Part shown: positions 1 through 7,240 of the stretch, one piece after another | How positions within the stretch are numbered: position 1 is the first letter of the stretch | How the letters are laid out: each line of letters starts with the position of its first letter | Assembly (NCBI GenBank): GCA_022791355.1 | Contig: JAAVYX010000230.1 | Coordinates: forward strand, 1-15,310 | DNA from: Clostridiales bacterium | GTDB lineage: Bacteria > Bacillota > Clostridia > Oscillospirales > Acutalibacteraceae | Length of the DNA stretch: 15,310 nucleotides | Direction of reading: 5' to 3' | Notes under the pieces: generated by a model | The model's database searches: none | The model's input: only the letters and a program-made list of their open reading frames with translations | What the model was told of the DNA's origin: nothing | Translations under genes and position numbers: made by a program

Positions 1-165
1 CTCAATGATTTCCACTTTCATTTCTTTGCACAGCTTTTTGATGATCGCGATCACATCTTCCCTTAATGTTTTGTAGATCACTTTTCTCCGGTACTTTGGT
101 GCGAATACCACATGGTATTCGCACCGGTAACTCGAATGTGCTGTGTGTTTTACTTCATTTTTCAT
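1..165 (-). CDS. tnpA: IS200/IS605-family transposase TnpA, 5' part only
   Basis: Only the first 55 codons are inside the window; the gene runs off the left edge. The residues around 13-29 (YRCEYHVVFAPKYRRKV) match the N-terminal strand of the small single-stranded-DNA transposases of the IS200/IS605 family (Y1 HUH enzymes of roughly 130-155 residues). The HUH metal-binding motif and catalytic tyrosine should lie beyond position 1 and cannot be checked, so it is unknown whether the gene is intact. The ATG at 165-163 is preceded by an AAGGAGGT ribosome site (176-183). Such proteins excise and insert single-stranded copies, recognising hairpins at the element ends; a suitable hairpin lies upstream at 259-279. 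Whether a tnpB/accessory gene follows is outside the window. Confidence 0.88.
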   Translation of the reverse strand, partial: MKNEVKHTAHSSYRCEYHVVFAPKYRRKVIYKTLREDVIAIIKKLCKEMKVEIIE

Positions 166-258
166 CTCGCTTAAAACCTCCTTGCTCTTTCGTGATGCGG
201 CTGCCAAACCATCTCGATTGTAGCACGGAGGTTTTATTTGCCAAGGCCTGTTTTATTT

Positions 259-279
259 ACCCCTGGTTCAACCAGGGGT
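259..279 (-). mobile_element. Subterminal hairpin at the left end of the IS200/IS605-like element
   Basis: A perfect inverted repeat, ACCCCTGGTT / AACCAGGGGT around one central base, lies about 95 bases upstream of the tnpA start. A hairpin at this position is the hallmark of the left end in IS200/IS605 elements, where TnpA binds. The element boundary probably lies near 288-300, where a GCCTATAGGC palindrome (288-297) meets the A-tract of the tRNA terminator. The exact cleavage site cannot be fixed without the other end or an empty site. Confidence 0.7.
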
Positions 280-300
280 TTTCTTTAGCCTATAGGCAAT

Positions 301-336
301 AAAAAAATAACGCCCGGCTATGTAGCCGGGCGTTAT
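301..336 (-). terminator. Rho-independent terminator of tRNA-Lys
   Basis: A 13-bp perfect stem (307-319 with 324-336) closes a four-base loop. It is followed on the minus strand by a run of T (A-tract at 301-307 on the plus strand). The stem begins at the tRNA's CCA end, so it would terminate the tRNA transcript immediately. Confidence 0.9.
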
Positions 337-411
337 GGTGAGCCATCGGGGATTCGAACCCCGGACACCTTGATTAAAAGTCAAGTGCTCTGCCAACTGA
401 GCTAATGGCTC
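336..411 (-). tRNA. tRNA-Lys (anticodon TTT)
   Basis: The 76-nt minus-strand sequence folds as a complete cloverleaf. The acceptor stem GAGCCAT pairs with ATGGCTC, followed by A and an encoded CCA (336-338 on plus). The D arm contains AGCTCAGTTGGCAGAGC. The anticodon stem CTTGA/TCAAG closes the loop CTTTTAA with anticodon TTT (plus 376-378). The T arm CGGGG-TTCGAAT-CCCCG is canonical. It has its own consensus promoter and terminator, so it appears to be a single-gene transcription unit. Confidence 0.97.
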
Positions 412-428
412 AAAACTATGACTTATAT

Positions 429-457
429 ATTATAGCAGAGCTCGTCTTTTTTGTCAA
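429..457 (-). promoter_or_regulatory. Consensus sigma-A promoter of tRNA-Lys
   Basis: On the minus strand a perfect -35 TTGACA (457-452) is separated by 17 bases from a perfect -10 TATAAT (434-429). This places the start a few bases before the tRNA 5' end at 411. Confidence 0.9.
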
Positions 458-786
458 CTCATTCCTTAGAAAATGGAAAAAATTACAGAGCAGAGCAGCC
501 ATAGTCATTTTTACGACAACGCTATGCGGCCTCATTTAAAGGCCGCACTGACTCGGAAAGCAGTTAACGGCCTTTGGGCGTTAACATGACTCGGCGCGCT
601 AAGCAGGCCTTGCTACTGTTTCAAAAAACGCCCTTTGCTGCGTAACCGACTGCGCGGCAAAGTTACCGCTTGGTCGCTTCTTGCATAACTAGACGCTTTG
701 CAGGGCAAAGCATTTCCTTGCGGAAATCAGCTTGCAAGCGCAACTTATAAATGAGATTCTTTTGTCGGATATCGCGGTTTCGCGCT
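458..786. other. Intergenic region with a series of short hairpins, no gene seen
   Basis: Between the tRNA promoter and the end of gpsA no open frame resembles a protein. The stretch carries several inverted repeats: TGCGGCCT/AGGCCGCA (525-547), GTTAACG/CGTTAAC (563-585), GCTTTGC/GCAAAGC (695-711), TTTCC/GGAAA (713-726), the palindrome GCTTGCAAGC (730-739) and CGCG/CGCG (773-784). The last lies directly at the gpsA stop. None has a T-run typical of a terminator. The motif TGACTCGG occurs twice, about 37 bases apart. Read on the minus strand, this would be the 3' trailer of the gpsA transcript. Confidence 0.6.
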
Positions 787-1791
787 CTATCCCAGCCAGG
801 AGGAATCCCGTTCCATACGGCCGGGACGGCCCATCAGATGGCCGATGGCCTCCCTGGCCGAACAGCCCTCGTACAATACATGATAGCATTGTTCGGTGAT
901 CGGCATCTCCGCTCCCTGCCGCCGGGCCAGCTCCCAAGCCGTCTTGACAGCGTGGTAGCCTTCCACCGTTCCCACCTGGGCCAGGGCTTCATGCGGGGCC
1001 GTCCCCTCGCCTACCAAAATACCGAAACGACGGTTGCGGGAATGCATGGAGGTACAAGTCACCACAAGGTCCCCGATACCGGCCAGACCTGCAAAGGTAT
1101 TCTCCTTGGCTCCCAGCGAGACGCCCAGACGGGCGATTTCGGTCAGGCCCCGGGTCAGCAGGGCGGCCTTGGTATTGTCCCCCAAACCCAAACCGTCGCA
1201 AATTCCGGCGGCCAGGGCGATGATATTCTTCAGCGCCCCCCCCAGCTCTACGCCCACCACATCCTCATGGGTATAGATGCGCAGGGTGCGGCTCATTAAA
1301 GCTTCCTGCACCGTCTCGGCGGCCCGCTTATCAGTAGAGGCCGCTACCACCGACGTGGGAACCCCCCGGGCCACCTCTTCGGCGTGGGACGGGCCTGAAA
1401 GAACGCAGATTTTCGTCCCCGGTAGCGCCTCGGTCAGCACCTGACTCATTCGCAAATAGGTCCCGGCCTCAATACCTTTGGATACGCTTACGACAATACC
1501 TGGCTCCTGCACCTTTTCCTTTAACTGGACGGCCGTCTCCCGCATGAATCGGGAGGGCACGGCCATAATGGTGATAGCCGACCCTTTCGTATTGGCAAGC
1601 TCGGTGGTCACTCCGATTTCCTCTGGAATCGGTACGCCGGGCAACAGCTTCTCGTGCTCCCGAAAACCCAGTATATGGGCGGCCTCCTCCTCAAAGGGGG
1701 TCCAAAGCAGGGTCTGATGTCCCTTACCGCAGGCGGCGATGGCCAAGGCGGTGCCCCAGCCTCCCGCGCCTAAAATCGCTATTCTCGCCAT
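787..1791 (-). CDS. gpsA: NAD(P)-dependent glycerol-3-phosphate dehydrogenase
   Basis: This cytosolic enzyme reduces dihydroxyacetone phosphate to sn-glycerol-3-phosphate, the backbone for phospholipids. The 334-residue length is normal for GpsA. The N-terminal Rossmann fold shows GAGGWG at residues 8-13, and SVSKGIE with a conserved lysine at 105 follows. LSGPSHAEEV lies at 131-140 and the catalytic-lysine motif ELGGALKN at 182-189. The C-terminal substrate domain has GDNTKAALLTRG (204-215) and the AGIGDLVVTCTS segment (237-248). The ATG at 1791 is preceded by AGGAGG (1798-1803) with a 6-base spacer. It starts 25 bases after the plsY stop, which fits co-transcription: its product is the substrate PlsY acylates. 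It is the last gene of the presumed DUF512-der-plsY-gpsA unit. No clear terminator follows. Confidence 0.97.
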   Translation of the reverse strand: MARIAILGAGGWGTALAIAACGKGHQTLLWTPFEEEAAHILGFREHEKLLPGVPIPEEIGVTTELANTKGSAITIMAVPSRFMRETAVQLKEKVQEPGIVVSVSKGIEAGTYLRMSQVLTEALPGTKICVLSGPSHAEEVARGVPTSVVAASTDKRAAETVQEALMSRTLRIYTHEDVVGVELGGALKNIIALAAGICDGLGLGDNTKAALLTRGLTEIARLGVSLGAKENTFAGLAGIGDLVVTCTSMHSRNRRFGILVGEGTAPHEALAQVGTVEGYHAVKTAWELARRQGAEMPITEQCYHVLYEGCSAREAIGHLMGRPGRMERDSSWLG

Positions 1792-1816
1792 GTATATCCT
1801 CCTAAAAGCCGTCCGT

Positions 1817-2491
1817 TTACTTTTTCGAAGTCAGAGGTTTTTCCTCTCCCTTACACAGACGGACGATATTGGTTCTATGCTTGACGATGATCAGTAAGCC
1901 GAAAAGGGCCGCCAGGAGGGTTACGATCCACCGGTTGGCCTGCTGGCCGGTCAGTCCCCCTAAGGGATAGAGCAGATAGGCGCTTACGGGCAGAGAGGCG
2001 GCGGCCAGCAGGGAGCCGGCCGATACAATTTTGGTGATGAGGAAAACCGCCAGGAAGAGGGCCAGGGCAATGAGCAGGACCCTCCAGTCCAAAATCAGCC
2101 AGACGCCTACGGCCGTGGCCACCCCCTTTCCGCCTCTGAAGCCGAAAAAGGCGGGAAAAATATGGCCCAGCATACAGCAGGTGCCGCAGAAAAAGGCCCC
2201 GTAAACCGGCAGCAGCCACAGATGGTCGAAACGCCCGTAGAGATAGGGGTAAAGGAGAAAACGTCCTATCGATACCGCCGCCGCGCCCTTGCAGATATCC
2301 CCCACAAGGGTGAGGATACCGGGCAACTTACCGGCGGTGCGGACCACGTTGGTCATGCCCGCGTTACCGCTTCCATAGTCCCGCACGTCCTTTTTGACAA
2401 AGAGCTTGGATAAAATGATGGCAAAGTTTATGCTGCCCAGCAGGTAGCTCAGTATACCGGCCAGCGCAATCAGAAGAATACAGATCAACAT
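1817..2491 (-). CDS. plsY: Acyl-phosphate:glycerol-3-phosphate acyltransferase PlsY
   Basis: This integral membrane enzyme transfers an acyl group from acyl-phosphate to glycerol-3-phosphate, giving lysophosphatidic acid, the first step of phospholipid synthesis in bacteria lacking PlsB. The 224-residue protein shows the three family motifs: GSGNAGMTNV at 40-49, FRGGKGVAT at 118-126, and KHRTNI near the C-terminus (204-209). Several hydrophobic segments (about 3-29, 92-117, 130-153, 160-176 and 188-203) fit its multi-pass topology. The ATG at 2491 has a weak GGGGTGG-type ribosome site four bases upstream. The 144 bases between der and plsY contain no clear terminator, so read-through is likely, though a local promoter is not excluded. 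It sits directly before gpsA, which supplies its substrate. Confidence 0.96.
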   Translation of the reverse strand: MLICILLIALAGILSYLLGSINFAIILSKLFVKKDVRDYGSGNAGMTNVVRTAGKLPGILTLVGDICKGAAAVSIGRFLLYPYLYGRFDHLWLLPVYGAFFCGTCCMLGHIFPAFFGFRGGKGVATAVGVWLILDWRVLLIALALFLAVFLITKIVSAGSLLAAASLPVSAYLLYPLGGLTGQQANRWIVTLLAALFGLLIIVKHRTNIVRLCKGEEKPLTSKK

Positions 2492-2635
2492 AAAACCACC
2501 CCAACCGCAATATTTTTATTCGGGACTTGCAGGACAAACCATGTGCAAAAGGTTTTCTCTGCGAACGTATAAAAAGTTCTGTATATTTTTGTATTTGGCG
2601 CGAACCCTCAATCCCAGCCAAACCAAAAATGCTGT

Positions 2636-3982
2636 TTATTTTTTCCCCTCTCCCCGCTCGCGGATAATAAACCGTACCGGCGTGCCTTCCAGGCCGAAGG
2701 TAGATCGGATTTGGTTCTCCAAATACCGCTGATAGGAAAAGTGAAACAACTCCGCCCGGTTGCAAAAACAGACAAAGGTGGGCGGACAGGTGGAAGCCTG
2801 GGTTATATAATAAATTTTCAACCGTTTGCCCTTATCGCTGGGCGGCTGTACCCGGGCGGTAGCGTCGGCCAAGAGGTCGTTAAGCATACCGGTGGAAATA
2901 CGCATGGTATTCTGATTGTGTACATACTGGATCAGCTCGAAGAGCCGTTCCACCCGCTGGCCGGTTTTGGCCGAGATAAAGACGATGGGCGCGAAGGACA
3001 TAAAGGAAAAATCCACAGCCAGCTTTTTGCGGAAGCTATCCATGGTTTTACCGTCCTTCTCCACAGCGTCCCATTTATTCACCGCGATAATACAGGCCTT
3101 GCCCGCCTCCAGCGCAAGCCCGGCCACCTTGGAATCCTGCTCGGTGAAACCCTCTGTCGCGTCGATCATAATCACGCAGACGTCGGCCCGCTCCACCGCC
3201 ATCTGGGCCCGCAGGACGCTGTATTTCTCAATCTGGTCGTCCACCCGGCTCTTGCGCCGCAGGCCGGCCGTGTCGATAAAGGTAAATTTACCATAGGCGT
3301 TTTCCACATAGGAATCGATAGCGTCCCGGGTGGTGCCGGCCACGTCCGAGACGATAGACCGCTCCTCCCCTGATATAAAGTTGACCAGGGAGGACTTGCC
3401 GGCGTTGGGCTTGCCGATGATGGCCACGCTGACCATATCAGGTTCCTCCCCGTCTTCCGTCTGGTCGGGCAGATGGGAAAACACCTCGTCCAGCAGGTCG
3501 CCGGTGCCAAGGCCATGAACCGAGGAGACGGCGAAGGGGTCCCCCAGCCCCAGGTTGTAAAACTCATAGTATTCCATGGGAAGCTGACCGATGGTATCGC
3601 ACTTATTGACACAGAGAACCACCGGCTTGCCGCTGCGCTGCAGCAGGGCGGCGATCTCCTGGTCGGCGGCCGTCACCCCGGCCCGCAGGTCGGTGACGAA
3701 GAGGATGACGCTGGCCGTGTCCATGGCCAGCTGGGCCTGCGCTCGCATCTTGGAAAGGATCACATCGTCGGTTTTAGGCTCGATGCCGCCGGTATCCACT
3801 AGCAGCACCGACCGGTTCTGCCACTCGCAGGTACCGTAGATCCGGTCTCTGGTAACGCCGGGGGTATCGTCCACAATGGAAAGCCGCTGGCCGATGAGCT
3901 TATTGAAAAGGGTGGATTTTCCCACGTTGGGACGGCCTACCACCGCCACTACGGGTTTTACCCGTCCTGCCTGTTCCGCCAT
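2636..3982 (-). CDS. der: Ribosome-assembly GTPase Der (EngA)
   Basis: Der is an essential GTPase with two tandem G domains, needed for maturation of the 50S subunit. The first domain has G1 GRPNVGKS at 16-23, DTGG at 63-66 and NKCD at 126-129. The second has GKPNAGKS at 190-197, DTAG at 237-240 and NKWD at 302-305. A KH-like C-terminal domain follows from about 350, ending in the usual PVRFIIRER stretch. The 448-residue length is typical. The ATG at 3982 is preceded by GAGGAGG with a short spacer. The 109 bases to the upstream DUF512 gene contain two copies of CCCAGCCGGGC (4008-4018 and 4072-4082), each able to form a tiny hairpin. The neighbourhood (DUF512, plsY, gpsA) is the usual one in Clostridia as I know it. 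Confidence 0.98.
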   Translation of the reverse strand: MAEQAGRVKPVVAVVGRPNVGKSTLFNKLIGQRLSIVDDTPGVTRDRIYGTCEWQNRSVLLVDTGGIEPKTDDVILSKMRAQAQLAMDTASVILFVTDLRAGVTAADQEIAALLQRSGKPVVLCVNKCDTIGQLPMEYYEFYNLGLGDPFAVSSVHGLGTGDLLDEVFSHLPDQTEDGEEPDMVSVAIIGKPNAGKSSLVNFISGEERSIVSDVAGTTRDAIDSYVENAYGKFTFIDTAGLRRKSRVDDQIEKYSVLRAQMAVERADVCVIMIDATEGFTEQDSKVAGLALEAGKACIIAVNKWDAVEKDGKTMDSFRKKLAVDFSFMSFAPIVFISAKTGQRVERLFELIQYVHNQNTMRISTGMLNDLLADATARVQPPSDKGKRLKIYYITQASTCPPTFVCFCNRAELFHFSYQRYLENQIRSTFGLEGTPVRFIIRERGEGKK

Positions 3983-4091
3983 ATGGGCCTCCTCACTACA
4001 TTGTACGCCCAGCCGGGCGCGTTTATCCGTCCCCGCCCTTCATCCAGGCGGGCGTATACGCCGGGTCTCCTCCCAGCCGGGCCCCAGGAAC

Positions 4092-5393
4092 TCAGTTGCC
4101 CGCCAGGGCGGCCATGAGAGCGTATCCGTCGTTGGGCACGGGACGCACGGGAACGCCCAGCTCCCGCTCTACATCATTTAAAGAAACATCGTCTAAGAAA
4201 AGGTCCCCTTCATGCCGTAGCATAACCGAGGGAATCAGCAACTCGTCCCCCAAAGGCTTGTCCTTTAACTGCCGAATCAAGTCGCCGCCGGTGACCAGAC
4301 CTGCAACGTTAATGGTATGGCCAAAAAAGTCGTTCACAATCGGGTAAACCCTTCCATCTAGATTATGCCATTTTGCCGCCGCCATGTCAACCAGTTCCCG
4401 CATAAGAGGCGCGGCCGAAGCGCCGGTGGCCAGGCTCACCCGCCGGGAGGACTGGGGGGCCGGCTCGTCTGTGACCGCGTCGGCCGCCTCGCTTTTGAGC
4501 AGGGCCCACAGCCCCACCCCGTTTTCCAGCAGGGCGAAATCCTCGTAAAAGGCGGCCTCGGGCATCTCCCGGCCGGCGATAAGATAAAACTCGTCGGCGG
4601 CGTAGACCCGGCGGCTGCCCGTTTTCTCTAAACAGTCTTCCCCAAAACGGTCGATACAGTCGATAACCGCGGCGGCGGAAACCGGGTCAAAGAGGGTCAG
4701 CGGCGTAAGCCCCTGCCGGTATTTGGTAAGGCCCACCGGCACGGCGGCGATACAGTTTACCGATTCGAGGGCGGTCAGGTCTCGCAGGGTACGCTCCTGT
4801 TCCGCCCCGTCGTTCCAGCCGGGGCAAAGCACCAGCTGACAGTTGATCGCGATGCCGGCGTCGGCCAGCCGGTAGAGGATTTCCAGCTTCTCCCCGGCAA
4901 ACCGGTTGTTCATCATTTTAACCCGCAGCGCAGGGTTGGTGGTGTGCACCGAAATGTTGATGGGACTGATATGCATATGAATGATCCGTTCCACCTCGTG
5001 CTCGGTAATGTTGGTCAAGGTGATATAGTTGCCGAACAGGAAGGAGAGGCGGGAATCGTCGTCCTTAAAATAGAGGGAATCCCGCAGGCCCGCGGGCAGC
5101 TGGTCGATAAAGCAGAAAACGCATTTATTTTTGCAGCTGCGCTGTTTGTCCATCAGATAGGTGGCGAAGTCCAGCCCCAAGTCCTCATACTCCCGCTTGG
5201 AGACATGCAGCAGCCGCTTTTTCCCCGTCTCGGAAAGCACCTGGGCTTCCAGACGCTGCTCGTCCTGGTAAAACCGATAATCCAGCACGTCCATGATCTG
5301 GTGGCCGTTTAAGGTCACCAGGGTCTCCCCTGCCTTGAAGCCGGCCTTATAGGCCGGCGAACCCCTTTGCACGCTGTCGATGATAACGGCCAT
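4092..5393 (-). CDS. DUF512-family radical-SAM-like protein with N-terminal PDZ-like domain
   Basis: This is a member of the DUF512 family, whose function is not established to my knowledge. Residues 1-60 look like a PDZ-type fold (VIIDSVQRGSPAYKAGFKAGE, then an LNG turn). A cysteine cluster C87-x3-C91-x2-C94 (CKNKCVFC) is the radical-SAM iron-sulfur signature, followed by FIDQLP and an LTN segment near 126-128. The conserved C-terminal region contains the NDFFG (354-358) and VTGGDL (367-372) segments typical of DUF512. I chose the ATG at 5393 (433 residues) rather than the ATG at 5408, because GGAGGAG (5406-5400) lies six bases before 5393 and overlaps the upstream ATG. It is the first gene of the unit leading into der, with a candidate promoter at 5445-5473. 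A role in ribosome or tRNA biology is only suggested by the linkage to der. Confidence 0.9.
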   Translation of the reverse strand: MAVIIDSVQRGSPAYKAGFKAGETLVTLNGHQIMDVLDYRFYQDEQRLEAQVLSETGKKRLLHVSKREYEDLGLDFATYLMDKQRSCKNKCVFCFIDQLPAGLRDSLYFKDDDSRLSFLFGNYITLTNITEHEVERIIHMHISPINISVHTTNPALRVKMMNNRFAGEKLEILYRLADAGIAINCQLVLCPGWNDGAEQERTLRDLTALESVNCIAAVPVGLTKYRQGLTPLTLFDPVSAAAVIDCIDRFGEDCLEKTGSRRVYAADEFYLIAGREMPEAAFYEDFALLENGVGLWALLKSEAADAVTDEPAPQSSRRVSLATGASAAPLMRELVDMAAAKWHNLDGRVYPIVNDFFGHTINVAGLVTGGDLIRQLKDKPLGDELLIPSVMLRHEGDLFLDDVSLNDVERELGVPVRPVPNDGYALMAALAGN

Positions 5394-5444
5394 TCCGCTC
5401 TCCTCCATCCGCCGTTTTTATATTATTGTTTTACGGTTTTTCGT

Positions 5445-5473
5445 ATTATATGTTTTCGTTTTTATGATTTCAG
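5445..5473 (-). promoter_or_regulatory. Candidate promoter of the DUF512-der-plsY-gpsA unit
   Basis: On the minus strand a perfect -10 TATAAT (450-445 within 5445-5450) lies 17 bases from a -35 CTGAAA (5473-5468), which matches the consensus at 4 of 6 positions. The region around it is AT-rich and lies between the rpmF terminator and the DUF512 start. A second AT-rich -10-like TAATAT lies closer to the gene. Confidence 0.55.
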
Positions 5474-5562
5474 CTGATTGAGAGGTTACATGTCAGAATT
5501 TCTCTATCTTTTATGGATTCTTAAGCGGGAGGGTTCGCAGCTAGTTTCTTTCCCTACAAATG

Positions 5563-5593
5563 AAAAAATAGAGGAAGATCGCTCCCCCTCTAT
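5563..5593 (-). terminator. Rho-independent terminator after rpmF
   Basis: Stem ATAGAGG/CCTCTAT (5587-5593 with 5568-5574 in minus-strand order), extendable by G-T pairs, is followed by a run of T on the minus strand (A-tract 5563-5568). It lies about 18 bases after the rpmF stop and separates yceD-rpmF from the downstream DUF512 unit. Confidence 0.75.
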
Positions 5594-5610
5594 CCTCACC
5601 GGAACCCTCT

Positions 5611-5793
5611 TTAGGCCTCTTTCTTTAGCACGTCACGGCCATTGTAGTAGCCGCAGTTGGCGCACAGCCGATGCGGACGCTTATACTCGCCGCAGCGATT
5701 GCAGCGAACCAGCGCGGGAGCTTCCAGCTTCCATACGTTGTTGCGCCGCTTATCGCGCCGGGCCTTGGATGTTTTTCTCTTGGGTACCGCCAT
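5611..5793 (-). CDS. rpmF: 50S ribosomal protein L32
   Basis: L32 is a small zinc-binding protein of the large ribosomal subunit. The 60-residue protein starts with MAVPKRKTSKARR, the standard L32 N-terminus. It has two CxxC pairs at C31/C34 (CNRC) and C44/C47 (CANC), so this is the zinc-ribbon form. The ATG at 5793 is chosen because AAGGAGGT (5801-5808) is correctly spaced from it. An in-frame GTG at 5802 overlaps that ribosome site and would add three residues before the universal MAVPKR start. It follows yceD by 36 bases and is closed by a terminator at 5563-5593. The yceD-rpmF pairing is widely conserved in bacteria. Confidence 0.97.
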   Translation of the reverse strand: MAVPKRKTSKARRDKRRNNVWKLEAPALVRCNRCGEYKRPHRLCANCGYYNGRDVLKKEA

Positions 5794-5829
5794 TGTCAGC
5801 ACCTCCTTAACCGAATTAACAAACTCGCC

Positions 5830-6333
5830 TTAATGAAGCAAATCCTGTAAGGCTGAAAGTCTGGGGTCAATCTCCTTGGTGTCGCAGCCGCAGAGTCCCT
5901 CGTTGCGGTTACGGCCGCAAACCGGACAGATGCCCAAACATTCCTCTTTGCACAGATGCTTCATCGGCATATGCAGAATGACTTCTGAACGGACGAATTC
6001 TTCCAAATCCAGCCGCATATTTTCCACCACCAAAAGCGCCTCGTTCTCCTCGCTTTCCGCATTGTCCAGCGCGGGAACCAACATACGCTCCAGGGAAAAA
6101 TCCTGCGGCTGAGAAAGGGCCGCGCCGCATCGGTCGCAAGCGCCTTCATACATCGCCTCGCAGAAAATCGTCAGGGTGACCACGTCGGCCCGGACGGAGA
6201 TTGCACCGGTTACATGGACCGGCTGGGAAAAGGGGGTAATCCCCTCCCATTCCAAATCGCGCATGTCCATCTTTTGATCGATAGGCAGTTGCTTTACATC
6301 CCCGCTGAAAAGCGGTTTTAGGTCGAAAACCAT
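5830..6333 (-). CDS. yceD: YceD/DUF177-family protein
   Basis: YceD (DUF177) proteins are encoded directly upstream of rpmF in many bacteria. A link to 23S rRNA accumulation or ribosome biogenesis has been proposed for the family. The 167-residue protein has CEAMYEGACDRCG around 58-70, with C58, C66 and C69. A C-terminal cysteine-rich segment (C128, C132, C136, C139, C148, C150) is followed by IDPRLSALQDLL, the typical family ending. The cysteine pattern suggests zinc binding, as in other Bacillota members. I chose the ATG at 6333, with GGGGTGA upstream. The open frame extends to 6393, but that start would lie upstream of the promoter's -10 and -35 (6361-6389) and could not be on the transcript. 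Confidence 0.93.
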   Translation of the reverse strand: MVFDLKPLFSGDVKQLPIDQKMDMRDLEWEGITPFSQPVHVTGAISVRADVVTLTIFCEAMYEGACDRCGAALSQPQDFSLERMLVPALDNAESEENEALLVVENMRLDLEEFVRSEVILHMPMKHLCKEECLGICPVCGRNRNEGLCGCDTKEIDPRLSALQDLLH

Positions 6334-6360
6334 AGCTTCACCCCGATTGTCACACAGATT

Positions 6361-6389
6361 ATTATATCGACCCGACAATACTTTGTCAA
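6361..6389 (-). promoter_or_regulatory. Consensus sigma-A promoter of yceD-rpmF
   Basis: On the minus strand a perfect -35 TTGACA (6389-6384) and a perfect -10 TATAAT (6366-6361) are separated by exactly 17 bases. The predicted start near 6354 leaves a leader of about 20 bases before the yceD ATG at 6333. This promoter decides the yceD start. Confidence 0.92.
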
Positions 6390-6436
6390 GCACTATTTTC
6401 CTGCCGGCAGCGGATCCTTGACCGACTCATACGAAG

Positions 6437-6467
6437 AAAATCCGGCGGGAAAAGGCTCCCCGCCGGA
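6437..6467 (-). terminator. Rho-independent terminator after the small P-loop gene
   Basis: A perfect 9-bp stem TCCGGCGGG/CCCGCCGGA (6441-6449 with 6459-6467) has a 9-base loop and is followed on the minus strand by TTTTCTTC. It lies about 30 bases after the stop of the gene at 6500-6916. Confidence 0.88.
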
Positions 6468-6499
6468 CCCTGCCGCGTTCCTACTTGCTTTGCTGTTCT

Positions 6500-6916
6500 T
6501 TAGAGCTTTTCGGCCGACTCGAAAACCGACGCGGGCAACTCGCTCTCGTCGCAGGAGACGGTGAAGGTAAAATTGGTCTCGGCCGCCTTGGAGAGCTTGG
6601 CTACCTGGGCCATAAAGTCGCTGAGCAGCTTGTAATCCCGGCCGCCAATACGCAGGGTGGCATCTACAAAGATATCGGTCACGTCGAAGTTGCCGGCGCA
6701 GATGCCGGCCAGCAGACCGTAGAACGCATCATATCCTGCAATACCGTAAACAGTGGTGTCCACCAGACGGACCTTATGGCTGAGATCATAGGTAAGAGCG
6801 GGGCCCTGCTCCACGCAGACCACATTGCCGTTGGACCTTTCCATCGCGCCGTTGACCGCGTCGATCAGCCTTTTTGTTTTTCCCGAACCCTTCTTGCCGA
6901 TAATCAGTTGAATCAT
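6500..6916 (-). CDS. Small P-loop protein of unknown function
   Basis: I do not recognise a named family. The 138-residue protein begins MIQLIIGKKGSGKTK, a clear Walker A motif (GKKGSGKT, residues 7-14). A hydrophobic strand ending in aspartate (DIFVDA, 81-86) could be a Walker B. No signal peptide or membrane segment is visible. Residues 61-75 are moderately hydrophobic, and the C-terminal half (FTFTVSCDESELP) reads like the last strand of a compact ATPase fold. The ATG at 6916 is preceded by AAGGAG with a 9-base spacer. It is flanked by its own terminator (6437-6467) and by about 560 bases of non-coding repeats, so it seems to be monocistronic. It probably binds ATP or GTP; the substrate is unknown. 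Similar short proteins exist in Clostridia as far as I recall, sometimes loosely labelled PilT-like, which this sequence does not justify. Confidence 0.85.
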   Translation of the reverse strand: MIQLIIGKKGSGKTKRLIDAVNGAMERSNGNVVCVEQGPALTYDLSHKVRLVDTTVYGIAGYDAFYGLLAGICAGNFDVTDIFVDATLRIGGRDYKLLSDFMAQVAKLSKAAETNFTFTVSCDESELPASVFESAEKL

Positions 6917-7145
6917 TTCAATCAGCTCCTTACTATTTTCATCCGCCTATGCGGTTCCTGCCCGTATACATCCTGGCCGACGCGCCCCAGATCGCCGCAC
7001 GCTATCTATAAGAAACCGTTTATTAGGGTCATGCCGGCGCGTCTGACGCGTCTATCATTCCTCGCGGCTTCTATACCGAAACCGTCCAGGCGATACATGG
7101 TATTGCCCGCCCCATTCCGCGCGAGGGTCAATAGGGCGCGCAGGA

Positions 7146-7240
7146 TTTGCGCCTCGGGGCAAACCTCGCTCGCGCTGCTGGTCCGAGAGATTCCCTCTCC
7201 GTTCCAGAACCGTTTGCGCGGCATAAACGATGCTCCGCTG
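7146..7240. repeat. Dispersed intergenic repeat, copy 1
   Basis: This stretch shares blocks with 7346-7421 and 8931-9019. They include GCTGGTCCG, the hairpin GAGAG-ATTCC-CTCTC (7186-7200), TCCGTTCCAGAA, CGCGGCAT and CCGCTG. The hairpin has the same stem but a changed loop (AATCC) in the copy near 8970. The strand orientation of the family is not known. Confidence 0.65.

Noticed and set aside
2492..2635. A separate promoter or terminator between der and plsY
   Set aside because: The stretch is AT-rich with some -10-like hexamers, but I found no well-spaced -35/-10 pair and no stem followed by T.
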